Source of the DNA: Tepidaquicella sp964564635
GTDB lineage: Bacteria; Bacteroidota; Ignavibacteria; Tepidaquicellales; Tepidaquicellaceae
DNA: 64,000 nt
NCBI GenBank assembly: GCA_964564635.1
Contig: CAZMAR010000002.1
Coordinates: forward strand, 186,001 to 250,000
Reading direction: 5' to 3'
Below, piece after piece: positions 18,912-27,646 of the stretch. Position 1 is the first letter of the stretch. The number at the start of each line of letters is the position of its first letter. The notes beneath the pieces were generated by a model that worked only from the letters and a program-made list of their open reading frames with translations, ran no database searches and was not told where the DNA came from. Both the position numbers and the translations under genes were made by a program.

Positions 18912-21362
18912 TTAAAACTTAATTTGCACATCAAAATAATAATTCCTTTCTGCTGCAGGAATCCAGTATGGTGTTCCAAAAGCATCAACACTGCCAGTCA
19001 TTTCATAAAGTCTATCAAGTAAATTATTTACCTTAAATCTTATCTCAAATGATTTTAATAATTTTGCTATTTGAGTATTTTCAAAGGTTCTAACAAAATC
19101 GAAAGAAACACCAGCATTTAACACCGCATAGTCACTAATGTATTTATTAATATATCCAGGTGTATTTTTAAGAGAAGGGTTTTTTCTTTCATCCTCCGAG
19201 TTATCTAAATATTGCTTTCCTACATACTGCAATGATATATAAAAGCCTAATCCAAAATCAGAGTAGTAGTTTAAAGAAATATTTCCTATTATATCAGGGG
19301 TAAGTAAAATCCTATTGTCAGAATAATCATTACCATAAATAATATTACCAAGAGAATCAACGCCTAAAATTTCTCTATATTCCTTGAAATAGTTTTGTGA
19401 TAAATTAAGATTACCTGTAATTGAGAATGGCATTAGAACATTTTTCCAGAATCCTGATTTTGAAGAAAGTAATTTAAATGGAGAGAATTCAAATTCAAAC
19501 TCTATTCCTCTGTGAATAGACCTACCAGCGTTTCCATTGATTGGTTGTCCTGCAATGTCTAACTGTCCATTGTTAACAATTTCATTTTTAAAATCCATAA
19601 GGTAAAAATTAATATTTGCTTTTAGCGCCGGGTCTTCAGAGGAAATATAACTTAAACCAAGTTCATAATTATACATTTCTTCAGGTTTAACAAGCGGGTC
19701 TTCATATCTGTTATTTATTGTATCAACGATTCTAAAATTTGGGTTTGCATACGGATTTTCTCCATCATATATATCTTTTAATCTGGGTTCGCGTTTAGCC
19801 AACGAAAAATTCACAAATGCCTTCAAATTATTATTAAAATTATAATTCAGTCCTAATCGTGGTGTTAAAAAGCTATAATCTACTGTAAATTTATATTGTT
19901 TACCAATCCCCGGCTCAAATGTATATTGATGATTTACATATTGTATTCCCCCCATCACCGCGAGTTTATTAGTAATATTGTATACTTCATTTAGATACGC
20001 TGTAAAGGTTCTTTTTTTCCCATTGAAATAATAATATCTATAGTTTGCGGGTGTATTTGGTGGCAGGGCATTTCCAAAAGTAATTTCTCCATAGTGTTCT
20101 GATTTATGTAACCTAACTTCACCGCCAAAAGTTAAAATACCCCTTTCATTACTATGTTTTAATTGCACTCTTGGATACCAACCCCAATCATCGTTATTAA
20201 CAAATAACTTGGAAATAATATCACTCCTTACAATTTCATATCCATATCCGGGGCGGAAGTATAAACTACCATCAGGATTTCTGCGATAATATAAAGGATT
20301 AAATGCTGTTGAATCAAAAGTGTAAAAAGGCTGAAGACGGAAATACTCAAAATCATATCCATACGAAACAGGAAAGCTTGTAATAAAATATCCATCACCT
20401 CTTATATAGGAAAGAGTGTTGGAAATAAACAAATTTTTCACTGGCTGAGTATTAATAACAAGTTCATAATGTGGCTGAAGGTAATTGTCGGTTTCATCAC
20501 CATAATTTAAGAAATTTACTTTTCTATCTTTCCGTTTATCTCCTGAGACTAAACCGTCCAGATACTCTCTTGTGACTCCTAAATATGCAAGATGATTTCT
20601 GATTGGCGCTCCATAAATGTTCGCCTTAATTATTGTATTACCACCAAATATTTTGCCTGCGCTTATAAAATAAGACCAGTGATTAGACCAGGACAAATCT
20701 CGATACCCATCGGATAAAGTTTTAGAAAATTTTGCATAGAATCCATATCCATTTTTTATAGTACCAGATGAATACTCAAAAGAAAATCTCTTTGAGTTAT
20801 AACTGCCATATCCGGAGGATATATTTATAAAATTTCTTTTGAAATAATCTATTGTCTGAATATTTAATACTCCCCCTATACTTGATGCACCGTATAAAGC
20901 TGTTCCTATTCCTCTTTGAATCTGTATATTTTCAACGGAAGAAGTTATGTCTGATAAATCTACCCAATATACCTGATGATCTTCCGCATCATTTTGAGGA
21001 ATTCCATTAATTAAAATTGAAATCCTTCTTTGGTCAAATCCTCTAATAGATAAATAAGAATATCCTACTGAAGCACCCGATTCTGAATATGCATTAATAC
21101 TTGTATTCCCGATTAAGAACATTGGGAAATCCTGCATCCAATACTTTCTTTCAATCTTTTCGCGGATAACATTTTGAAAAGTTATCGGAGTGACCCCTTC
21201 AATTCCTCTTAATGCTTCAACTTCAATAGTTTCCATTTTGTAGACTAAAGAGTCTGTTTTTTCTTCCTGTGCTGACAAATTATTTGAGCAAAAGAAACAG
21301 AGGAAAGTTAAAACACACAGGAAGGAATTAAATTTTAAAATAATTTTAAAAGTGTTTTTCAT
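18912..21362 (-). CDS. TonB-dependent outer-membrane receptor, TPP-riboswitch controlled (probable thiamin-compound importer)
   Basis: An 816-residue outer-membrane receptor. A signal peptide ends near NNLSAQ; the plug domain follows (SYLSIRGFDQRRISILINGIP, then IQIQRGIGTALYGASSIGGVLNIQT), then a 22-strand-type barrel with many aromatic strand ends, finishing in the typical C-terminal ...YYFDVQIKF with terminal Phe. No SusD partner is next to it. The leader carries a TPP riboswitch and terminator, so the substrate is most likely thiamin or a thiamin precursor/phosphate. Thi-element-regulated TonB receptors are known in Bacteroidota; the substrate here is inference from that regulation. Confidence 0.9.
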   Translation of the reverse strand: MKNTFKIILKFNSFLCVLTFLCFFCSNNLSAQEEKTDSLVYKMETIEVEALRGIEGVTPITFQNVIREKIERKYWMQDFPMFLIGNTSINAYSESGASVGYSYLSIRGFDQRRISILINGIPQNDAEDHQVYWVDLSDITSSVENIQIQRGIGTALYGASSIGGVLNIQTIDYFKRNFINISSGYGSYNSKRFSFEYSSGTIKNGYGFYAKFSKTLSDGYRDLSWSNHWSYFISAGKIFGGNTIIKANIYGAPIRNHLAYLGVTREYLDGLVSGDKRKDRKVNFLNYGDETDNYLQPHYELVINTQPVKNLFISNTLSYIRGDGYFITSFPVSYGYDFEYFRLQPFYTFDSTAFNPLYYRRNPDGSLYFRPGYGYEIVRSDIISKLFVNNDDWGWYPRVQLKHSNERGILTFGGEVRLHKSEHYGEITFGNALPPNTPANYRYYYFNGKKRTFTAYLNEVYNITNKLAVMGGIQYVNHQYTFEPGIGKQYKFTVDYSFLTPRLGLNYNFNNNLKAFVNFSLAKREPRLKDIYDGENPYANPNFRIVDTINNRYEDPLVKPEEMYNYELGLSYISSEDPALKANINFYLMDFKNEIVNNGQLDIAGQPINGNAGRSIHRGIEFEFEFSPFKLLSSKSGFWKNVLMPFSITGNLNLSQNYFKEYREILGVDSLGNIIYGNDYSDNRILLTPDIIGNISLNYYSDFGLGFYISLQYVGKQYLDNSEDERKNPSLKNTPGYINKYISDYAVLNAGVSFDFVRTFENTQIAKLLKSFEIRFKVNNLLDRLYEMTGSVDAFGTPYWIPAAERNYYFDVQIKF

Positions 21363-21378
21363 AGCTTATTAATATAAA

Positions 21379-21450
21379 AAAAAACGCTTAAACTTTTTCC
21401 GAACCTGATAGCACCTACTCCAAATATAAGAAAGAAAAAATTTAAGCGTT
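21379..21450 (-). terminator. Rho-independent terminator of the riboswitch expression platform
   Basis: On the minus strand AACGCTTAAATTTTTTC (21450-21434) pairs with GAAAAAGTTTAAGCGTT (21399-21383): 17 bp with a single G-U. It is followed directly by seven further T residues (21382-21376). The loop is about 34 nt and contains TATCAGGTTC next to the 3' arm. The hairpin ends 14 bp before the receptor ATG, so termination would switch the gene off. Confidence 0.85.
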
Positions 21451-21458
21451 GAAAAATT

Positions 21459-21609
21459 GTTTTAGTAATTTCCTACGCCGGTATTACCCGTATCAGGTTC
21501 TATGGGTATGTTCTCAGCCTACTTTCTTCTGCTAATAGAAACAGTTCTCAGCAGAGAAAGAATCTTCCTAATTAAAAGGAAGAGTTGACAGCACCCCAAT
21601 ACATAAAAC
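21459..21609 (-). promoter_or_regulatory. TPP riboswitch (thi element)
   Basis: The minus strand carries the conserved TPP aptamer segments in order: GGGGTGC (21597-21591), GGCTGAGAA, ACCC, GAACCTGATA (21500-21491), then CGGGTAATACCGGCGTAGG ending at 21472. Flanking GTTTTA (21609-21604) and TAAAAC (21464-21459) can form the P1 stem. The P3 side is long and appears to hold two hairpins, one CTTCC/GGAAG and one with CTTTC/GAAAG ends; GCTGAGAAC occurs twice, once in this arm and once at the conserved site. Binding of thiamin pyrophosphate is expected to favour the downstream terminator. Confidence 0.93.
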
Positions 21610-21762
21610 TAATTTTCAAAGAACTATTCAAATTTATTGTAAAAATTTTCTTTAGTCAATACAATATAGAATTTATTTATAACATCTCATTTAAATTTTA
21701 TAAAAATTAATATCTAACTTAATTAATGTATTGTAATATTTATAAAAAATTTTTAAATATGC

Positions 21763-23808
21763 ATGTATTTAAATTTTTTTATATTGGTTAAGAAGTTTAG
21801 TTCTGCTAAAATAATATTAGTATTAATTTTATTAACCTCTTCCTTTTCTTTTCCACAAAAAAGCACAATAGATAGCCTCGAAAATGTGCTTAAAAATGCA
21901 AATACAGACTCTGTAAAAATTAATGCTGAGTTGGATTTGATTACCCTTTATGCTTCTGTTGACTCTACAATGTATGAAAAATATTTGGCACAATTATTAA
22001 ACGATTTGAATAACGAAAACCTGAAATTACCTTATACATTATACTATAAGATTGGAAAATTTTTTGAGTATTCAAAAAACGATTTCTACACTGCAATTAA
22101 GTTTTATGAATTAGCATCTTCATCTGCAAAGGAAGAAAATAATTTACAACTTTACCTGGAATATAACGGTTGGCTGGGGTATACTATCCTTAAAGCCGGT
22201 GATTTTCAAAGAGCAATTGAAATATTACTTTATTCTATATCATTTGCGGAAACAAATGAAATTATTAATAAATTACCGCGACTATATGTATTAACTGCTT
22301 TTGCTTATCGTGATATTAGCGATTATGAAAAAGCTGAGTATTATTTTAAAAAAACAATTGAAATATCAAATAAAATTGGTGACAGTAGTGATATACATAC
22401 TTCATTACATGAAATAGGAAATTTGTTTTCGCTCCGAGGGGATTATAAAACAGCTAATGATTATCACCTAAAAGCACTTGAAATTCGAAAGAGGCAAAAT
22501 TTAGAAAATCTGCTGGTCTTTTCTTATAATGATATATCCCACAATTATATTCAATTAGACAGTCTTGATAAAGCAATGCAATTTGCGAATTTAGCAGAGA
22601 ATTATGCACTAAAATTAAATAACAAGTGGATTCTCTTTCATGTTTATATAAATAAACTAATAATCAATAAAAAATTAAATAAAGTTGCCGAAGCAGAAAA
22701 AATTTTGAGAAAGATGAGAGAAATAGCCGGCGAATTGCGTACCAAACCGGTATATTCAGATTTATATTTTCATCATTATGATTTTTATAAGTCAATAAAT
22801 AGATTTCAAGATGCTTTAAAGTACCACGAACTTTATCTTGCTTATAAAGATTCGCTCTCCAACGATGAAATAAAAAAGAACATATATAATCTTGATAAGA
22901 AATATGAATCTGCACAAAAAGACCTTGAAATTTTAAAAAGCAAGGAATTTATAAAAAGGCAGAGAATTATTATTATAACAATCATTATTTTTCTAATTGT
23001 AGTATTTATATTTTTACTTATTTTCTACAAACAGTACAGGCAAATTAAAAAGGTAAATCAGCAATTAGAAAAACAAAAACAGGAAATACAAAAATACGCA
23101 GAGGAGCTCAGTTATCTAAATAAAACTAAAGATAAATTATTTTCAATTATTGCTCACGACCTTCGTAGTCCTTTTACTGTTATTCAGGGATTTTCAAATG
23201 TTCTTATTAAAGATTTACCAAATCTTAGCCCCGAGGAAGCCAAAAATTATCTCCAATGTATTTACCAGTCTTCGGTTAACACACTTGAATTATTGGATAA
23301 ATTACTACTCTGGGCGAAAAAACAATCTGGACAGATAAATTTCAAACCAGAAAACATAAAACTAAAACCTATTATCATTGATACAGTAGAATTTTTAAAA
23401 TCTGCGGCAAACTTTAAGAATATTCAAATAAATTATTCTGTTCCCGATGAACTCTACATAACAGCAGATAGGGAAATGCTGAAAACCATTTTAAGAAATT
23501 TAATACATAACTCAATTAAATACACAAAAAATAACGGAAAAGTAAACATTACAGCTGATAAAAAAGAATCTTCAACAATAATTAAGATTGAGGATAATGG
23601 AATAGGAATGAATGAAACAACCCAAAAGAACTTATTTGAAATAGATTCAAAGAAAACAGTTCCCGGTACTGAGGGAGAAAAAGGTTCTGGGCTTGGATTA
23701 TTAATTTGCTATGAGTTTATCAAAGCGCATAATGGGACAATTTCTTTTGAAAGTGAATTAGGAAAGGGAACTACTTTTATTTTGTCTTTTCCCGACCAAA
23801 AAAATTAA
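21763..23808 (+). CDS. TPR-containing membrane sensor histidine kinase
   Basis: A 681-residue two-component sensor. An N-terminal hydrophobic segment (17-32) exports a region of tetratricopeptide repeats (about 90-360; for example AYRDISDYEKAEYYFKKTIE). A transmembrane helix lies at about 401-422, followed by a coiled coil (QIKKVNQQLEKQKQEIQKYAEEL). The HisKA box is LFSIIAHDLRSPF with phospho-acceptor H465; the ATPase domain has NLIHNSIKYT (N box), IEDNGIGM (G1) and GSGLGLLICYEF (G2). No response regulator gene is adjacent, so its partner is elsewhere. The input signal is unknown. It precedes PPK2 by 11 bp. Confidence 0.92.
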   Translation: MYLNFFILVKKFSSAKIILVLILLTSSFSFPQKSTIDSLENVLKNANTDSVKINAELDLITLYASVDSTMYEKYLAQLLNDLNNENLKLPYTLYYKIGKFFEYSKNDFYTAIKFYELASSSAKEENNLQLYLEYNGWLGYTILKAGDFQRAIEILLYSISFAETNEIINKLPRLYVLTAFAYRDISDYEKAEYYFKKTIEISNKIGDSSDIHTSLHEIGNLFSLRGDYKTANDYHLKALEIRKRQNLENLLVFSYNDISHNYIQLDSLDKAMQFANLAENYALKLNNKWILFHVYINKLIINKKLNKVAEAEKILRKMREIAGELRTKPVYSDLYFHHYDFYKSINRFQDALKYHELYLAYKDSLSNDEIKKNIYNLDKKYESAQKDLEILKSKEFIKRQRIIIITIIIFLIVVFIFLLIFYKQYRQIKKVNQQLEKQKQEIQKYAEELSYLNKTKDKLFSIIAHDLRSPFTVIQGFSNVLIKDLPNLSPEEAKNYLQCIYQSSVNTLELLDKLLLWAKKQSGQINFKPENIKLKPIIIDTVEFLKSAANFKNIQINYSVPDELYITADREMLKTILRNLIHNSIKYTKNNGKVNITADKKESSTIIKIEDNGIGMNETTQKNLFEIDSKKTVPGTEGEKGSGLGLLICYEFIKAHNGTISFESELGKGTTFILSFPDQKN

Positions 23809-23819
23809 TCAATTAATTT

Positions 23820-24719
23820 ATGAATTTCGAAAAATTTCTTGTACCATCTAACAAAGTTATAAAACTTTCTGATTTTGATACTGCTTATACGGGTGAGTTT
23901 CACAATAAGTCTGAAGCAAAAGAAAAATTAAAGGAAAACATCAAAAAACTTTCTCGGCTTCAAGATTTACTTTTTGCTTCAAGTACTTATGGAATTCTAA
24001 TTATATTACAAGCAATGGATGCTGCCGGAAAAGATAGTTTAATAAAGCATGTAATGTCAGGACTGAATCCTCAGGGATGTCGTGTGTATAGTTTTAAAGT
24101 GCCATCAGAAGAAGAATTGAAACATGATTATATGTGGCGTTGTATAAAGGAACTTCCCGAAAGAGGATATATTGAGATATTCAATAGATCTTACTACGAA
24201 GAAGTTTTAGTAGTAAAAGTTCATCAATCTCTGTTAGCAAAGCAGAATTTACCTTTATCTTTACCTACTGATTCTGAGGTCTTTTGGAAAATGAGATATG
24301 AACAAATGAACAATTTTGAGAAGTATCTCGTAGAGAATGGGTTCCTTGTAATAAAATTTTTCCTCCATTTATCCAAAGAAGAACAGAAAAAAAGGTTCTT
24401 AAAAAGAATTGATACCTCTGAAAAAAATTGGAAATTCTCTTTAGGGGATATTAAAGAAAGAGAGTATTGGAATGAATATTTGAGTGCCTATGAAGATATG
24501 CTGAACAATACCAGTACTTCCTATGCTCCATGGTATATACTTCCTGCCGACCATAAATGGTTTACAAGAGTGATAGCTTCAGAAATTCTTTCATCAAAGA
24601 TAGAGTCTTTGAATCTATCGTATCCCAAAACAACAGAAAATCACAAGAAGGAATTAGAAAGAGCAAAAATACTATTGGAGAATAATAACGATTCAGTAAA
24701 AAATTATTTTTCAGAATGA
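23820..24719 (+). CDS. ppk2: Polyphosphate kinase 2 family protein (polyphosphate:nucleotide phosphotransferase)
   Basis: A 299-residue cytoplasmic enzyme that uses polyphosphate to phosphorylate AMP/ADP (or the reverse). Walker A-like AMDAAGKDS is at residues 65-73, and the Walker B-type FNRSYYEEVL follows after ELPERGYIEI. The sequence KVPSEEELKHDYMWR is typical of one-domain PPK2 proteins; the N-terminal ADTAYTGEF-like region and about 300 aa length suggest class III, which can carry AMP to ATP. It may form an operon with the histidine kinase. Its 3' end overlaps the convergent MFS gene by 16 bp. Confidence 0.9.
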   Translation: MNFEKFLVPSNKVIKLSDFDTAYTGEFHNKSEAKEKLKENIKKLSRLQDLLFASSTYGILIILQAMDAAGKDSLIKHVMSGLNPQGCRVYSFKVPSEEELKHDYMWRCIKELPERGYIEIFNRSYYEEVLVVKVHQSLLAKQNLPLSLPTDSEVFWKMRYEQMNNFEKYLVENGFLVIKFFLHLSKEEQKKRFLKRIDTSEKNWKFSLGDIKEREYWNEYLSAYEDMLNNTSTSYAPWYILPADHKWFTRVIASEILSSKIESLNLSYPKTTENHKKELERAKILLENNNDSVKNYFSE

Positions 24720-26095
24720 ATACTTCCTCTTGCTAATGAGGCGAAAATTCCCAGAAAACATAGAAAGGCAAAAGTCCAGAATGCAATTTTAAGGCTAAGT
24801 AAAAAATTTCCTATGTTCTCACCTGCAATATTATTCTTAGTTCCAAGGAAAAGAGAAAAAATAACAATCACAAATCCCATACTAAATGTTTGACCGAATA
24901 ATCTAAATGAGGAAAGCATAGAAGAAGCAACCCCGTAATATTTTTTCTCAACAGAACTCATAACAGCATTTGTATTTGGGGAAGAAAAAAGAGCAAAACC
25001 AACCCCGAGAATACTTAGATTGATTATGATTAAATAGATATTAAAATTTTGATTTATAAAGCCGAGAACTATAAGAATTATAGTTATTAAAGTCATTCCG
25101 ATAGAGGAAATTTTCTGCGGTTCTATTTTATCAGAAAGTCTTCCAGCGAAAGGCGAAAAAATCGCCATAAACAAAGGTTGAAAACCAAGTATAAAACCAG
25201 CCTTACCGGGGGAGAAATTTTTTATGTTTTGTAAGTATAAACTCATCAAGAAACCTATAGCAAAAGTGGCACTATAATTAATTAATGCTGCTAAATTAGA
25301 AAAAGCAAATGTTCTGTTTTCTTTGAACATAAATATATTTACCAGAGGATATACGACTTTTCTTTCTACTAAAAGAAAAATAAAAAACATAAAAATACCT
25401 ATTAGCACCATTAGAAAACCGGTTACCGAAGGAATAAAAGTAAAACCAAGCATTAACAAAACAAGAGTAATCATAAACAAAGCAGCACCAGAGAAATCAA
25501 ATTTTTCATCTGGAGACTCAATCCAGTCTTTGTTTAGTTTGAAAAATGAAATTACAATTACTGAAATTCCTATAAGAATATTGAAAAAGAAAAGATATCG
25601 CCAGCCAAGTTTTTCGGAAATTATTCCACCAAGCGTAGGTCCCAGCAATAATCCTGTATAAACAGAAGTGATATTTATACCTAAAACCTGCCCCCTGTTT
25701 TGTGGGGGAAATGCTGAGACCAAAATAGAAGTAGCAGTACTAAAAATTAAAGATGCTCCAACTCCCTGAATTATTCTAAATAGAAGTAATATAGCCGCCC
25801 CTTGAGATATCCCGCATAATAATGACCCTATTGTAAATATTATGATGCCCATTCTAAAAAACTTTGTCCGACCCAGTATATCTGTCATTTTTCCGATTGG
25901 TACCAGTAACACAGCAGTTGTCATAATATATGCGGTTGCTAACCAACTCAACAGAATTGTTCCTGTTTTAAATTCAGCACCAATTACAGGTAATGCAACA
26001 TTTATAGAAGATCCCATAAAAGAAGTCATAAAAGAACTGAGGGTAGTAATTATTATTAAATTTCTGTTAAATTCATTCTCAAATATTTTTAACAT
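24704..26095 (-). CDS. MFS drug/solute exporter (DHA2-like)
   Basis: A 463-residue major facilitator protein with 13-14 predicted membrane segments. The N-terminal half has SSINVALPVIGAEF, WLATAYIMTTAVLLVPIGKMTDILGR (motif A) and RIIQGVGASLIFSTATSIL (motif B), then GPTLGGIISEKLGWRYLFFFNI (motif C). These are typical of EmrB/QacA-type proton antiporters. Substrate is not readable. It is a single gene, convergent with and overlapping ppk2. Confidence 0.88.
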   Translation of the reverse strand: MLKIFENEFNRNLIIITTLSSFMTSFMGSSINVALPVIGAEFKTGTILLSWLATAYIMTTAVLLVPIGKMTDILGRTKFFRMGIIIFTIGSLLCGISQGAAILLLFRIIQGVGASLIFSTATSILVSAFPPQNRGQVLGINITSVYTGLLLGPTLGGIISEKLGWRYLFFFNILIGISVIVISFFKLNKDWIESPDEKFDFSGAALFMITLVLLMLGFTFIPSVTGFLMVLIGIFMFFIFLLVERKVVYPLVNIFMFKENRTFAFSNLAALINYSATFAIGFLMSLYLQNIKNFSPGKAGFILGFQPLFMAIFSPFAGRLSDKIEPQKISSIGMTLITIILIVLGFINQNFNIYLIIINLSILGVGFALFSSPNTNAVMSSVEKKYYGVASSMLSSFRLFGQTFSMGFVIVIFSLFLGTKNNIAGENIGNFLLSLKIAFWTFAFLCFLGIFASLARGSIHSEK

Positions 26096-26623
26096 ATATT
26101 TTCAATAAATTAATCCAATGTACAACATAATTTTATCAAATAAAATTTTAAATGTAGAAAAATCTATAATAAACGAAATAAAAAATTGAAATAACATTAA
26201 AAAAATGAAATCCTCAATTCTTATGCAATTCATTCTATATAAATATTTAAATGGGCATTTCATTTTTTTTCTGTACCGAATCCAGGTATTTTTATGTAGA
26301 GCGTAAAAGGCTATTAAAAACCTGATTTATAAACTTCTCTTATGTCGCAATTGGAGCTATTGCAGGAAACAGATGGTATACTCTCTTTTCCTATTGAGAG
26401 AGTTCTCTTATTCCGTAAAGGAATTTATGATTTATTTTTCTTGTAGAAGTTTTGATTTCGATATAAAAAATATGGGCGTATTATATACGCTTGTATAAAA
26501 ATAGAAAAAGTGAATAATTTAAAGGTGAATCTTATCTTTCCTTTTTTATAAGTTATAAAGTAAAAGTTGTAATTTAATCTCGAGAATAATAAACTATTTT
26601 ATGATAAAGTATTTCAATACAAC
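26096..26623. other. Intergenic region upstream of the MFS gene
   Basis: About 530 bp, AT-rich. It contains weak hairpins (CTCTC/GAGAG near 26380-26401 and GCGTAT/ATACGC at 26476-26490) but no coding frame, RNA gene or clear terminator that I can support. Confidence 0.5.
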
Positions 26624-27517
26624 CTACTTCACAAGTAGCATTTTCTTTGTATCTGAAAATCCATTTACCTGAATTGTGTAAAAATACACACCTCCAGATA
26701 AATTACTTGCATCAAACTTTAAAGAATAATAACCAGGAGATTTGTTTTCGTTTACAAGAATTGCTACTTCTTTTCCAAGTAAGTCGAACACTTTAAGCGT
26801 TACAAAACCTGTTTCTTGGATTGAAAAATTAATTCTTGTTGTTGGATTAAACGGGTTGGGATAATTTTGTTCCAATTGGTAATACTGTGGTACTTCTGTT
26901 ATTTTTCCAATACCTCCAGTTAAAGGAACAACATCAATTCCAAATCCAACTACCAGGGCATCACCTGAATTATAAGCAACAAAAGGACATCCACCAACCG
27001 ACCAGACCCTTCTAATTCCAGTGAATGATTTATTTCTAACAGTCATACTTCCACCTGTTGAAGCACATTGCCCGACAAATAAAATTAAACTTTTTGATGT
27101 ATCATATATAAATGGACGATCTAAATCTATTCCCATCCACCTATTATTATAACTTGTTAAAGTAACGGAACTTCTATAATATACAGTATCGTATGGTCCC
27201 TCGTAAAAATGTCCTGTAGTAAATGTTGTAATTGTTGATTGTGCCATTAAGATAATCAAATCTGTGAATGTCCTTGTTGCATTTGCAGCCATAAGGAAAT
27301 ATACTTTTGTAATTTGATGACTCGAGGGAACCGCACCCATTTCTCCTGGGCGGATTAAAGTATTTACTGCTTTTCCCCCACTCATCATAAAAGGAAATGC
27401 ATTTGCAGAACCTGTAGTATCAAAATGATTAATAAACATTTGAGCATCAATATCAGGGGAAAAACAAATGAAAACAAATAATATAAAAAAATAAGTCAAA
27501 AGATAAATTTTCTTCAT
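26624..27517 (-). CDS. Secreted protein with T9SS C-terminal sorting domain
   Basis: A 297-residue protein with a signal peptide (residues 1-25). The central part (residues about 30-200) is a beta-rich region with SVTLTSYNNRWMGIDLDRPFIYD, unrecognised; it resembles the repeat-like surface domains seen in Bacteroidota secreted proteins. The last about 80 residues are a complete type A sorting domain: LEQNYPNPFNPTTRINFSI, VTLKVFDLLGKEV, SPGYYSLKFDASNLSGGVYFYTIQVNGFSDTKKMLLVK. The protein is expected to be exported by T9SS and released or anchored on the surface. It is downstream of another T9SS cargo gene on the same strand. Confidence 0.85.
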   Translation of the reverse strand: MKKIYLLTYFFILFVFICFSPDIDAQMFINHFDTTGSANAFPFMMSGGKAVNTLIRPGEMGAVPSSHQITKVYFLMAANATRTFTDLIILMAQSTITTFTTGHFYEGPYDTVYYRSSVTLTSYNNRWMGIDLDRPFIYDTSKSLILFVGQCASTGGSMTVRNKSFTGIRRVWSVGGCPFVAYNSGDALVVGFGIDVVPLTGGIGKITEVPQYYQLEQNYPNPFNPTTRINFSIQETGFVTLKVFDLLGKEVAILVNENKSPGYYSLKFDASNLSGGVYFYTIQVNGFSDTKKMLLVK

Positions 27518-27646
27518 TTTTTATATTATTTTAAAGGTTTTAATAAATTTTTTCTTTTATAGAAATATATCAAAATAGATTTAAATATCAAATCAGAAAA
27601 GTATGTTTATAATTTTTTTGCAGAAAAACAGCATAAAAACTCATTT

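Noticed and set aside
26380..26490. Short inverted repeats as insertion-sequence ends
   Set aside because: Arms are 5-6 bp, no transposase frame and no target duplication are visible.
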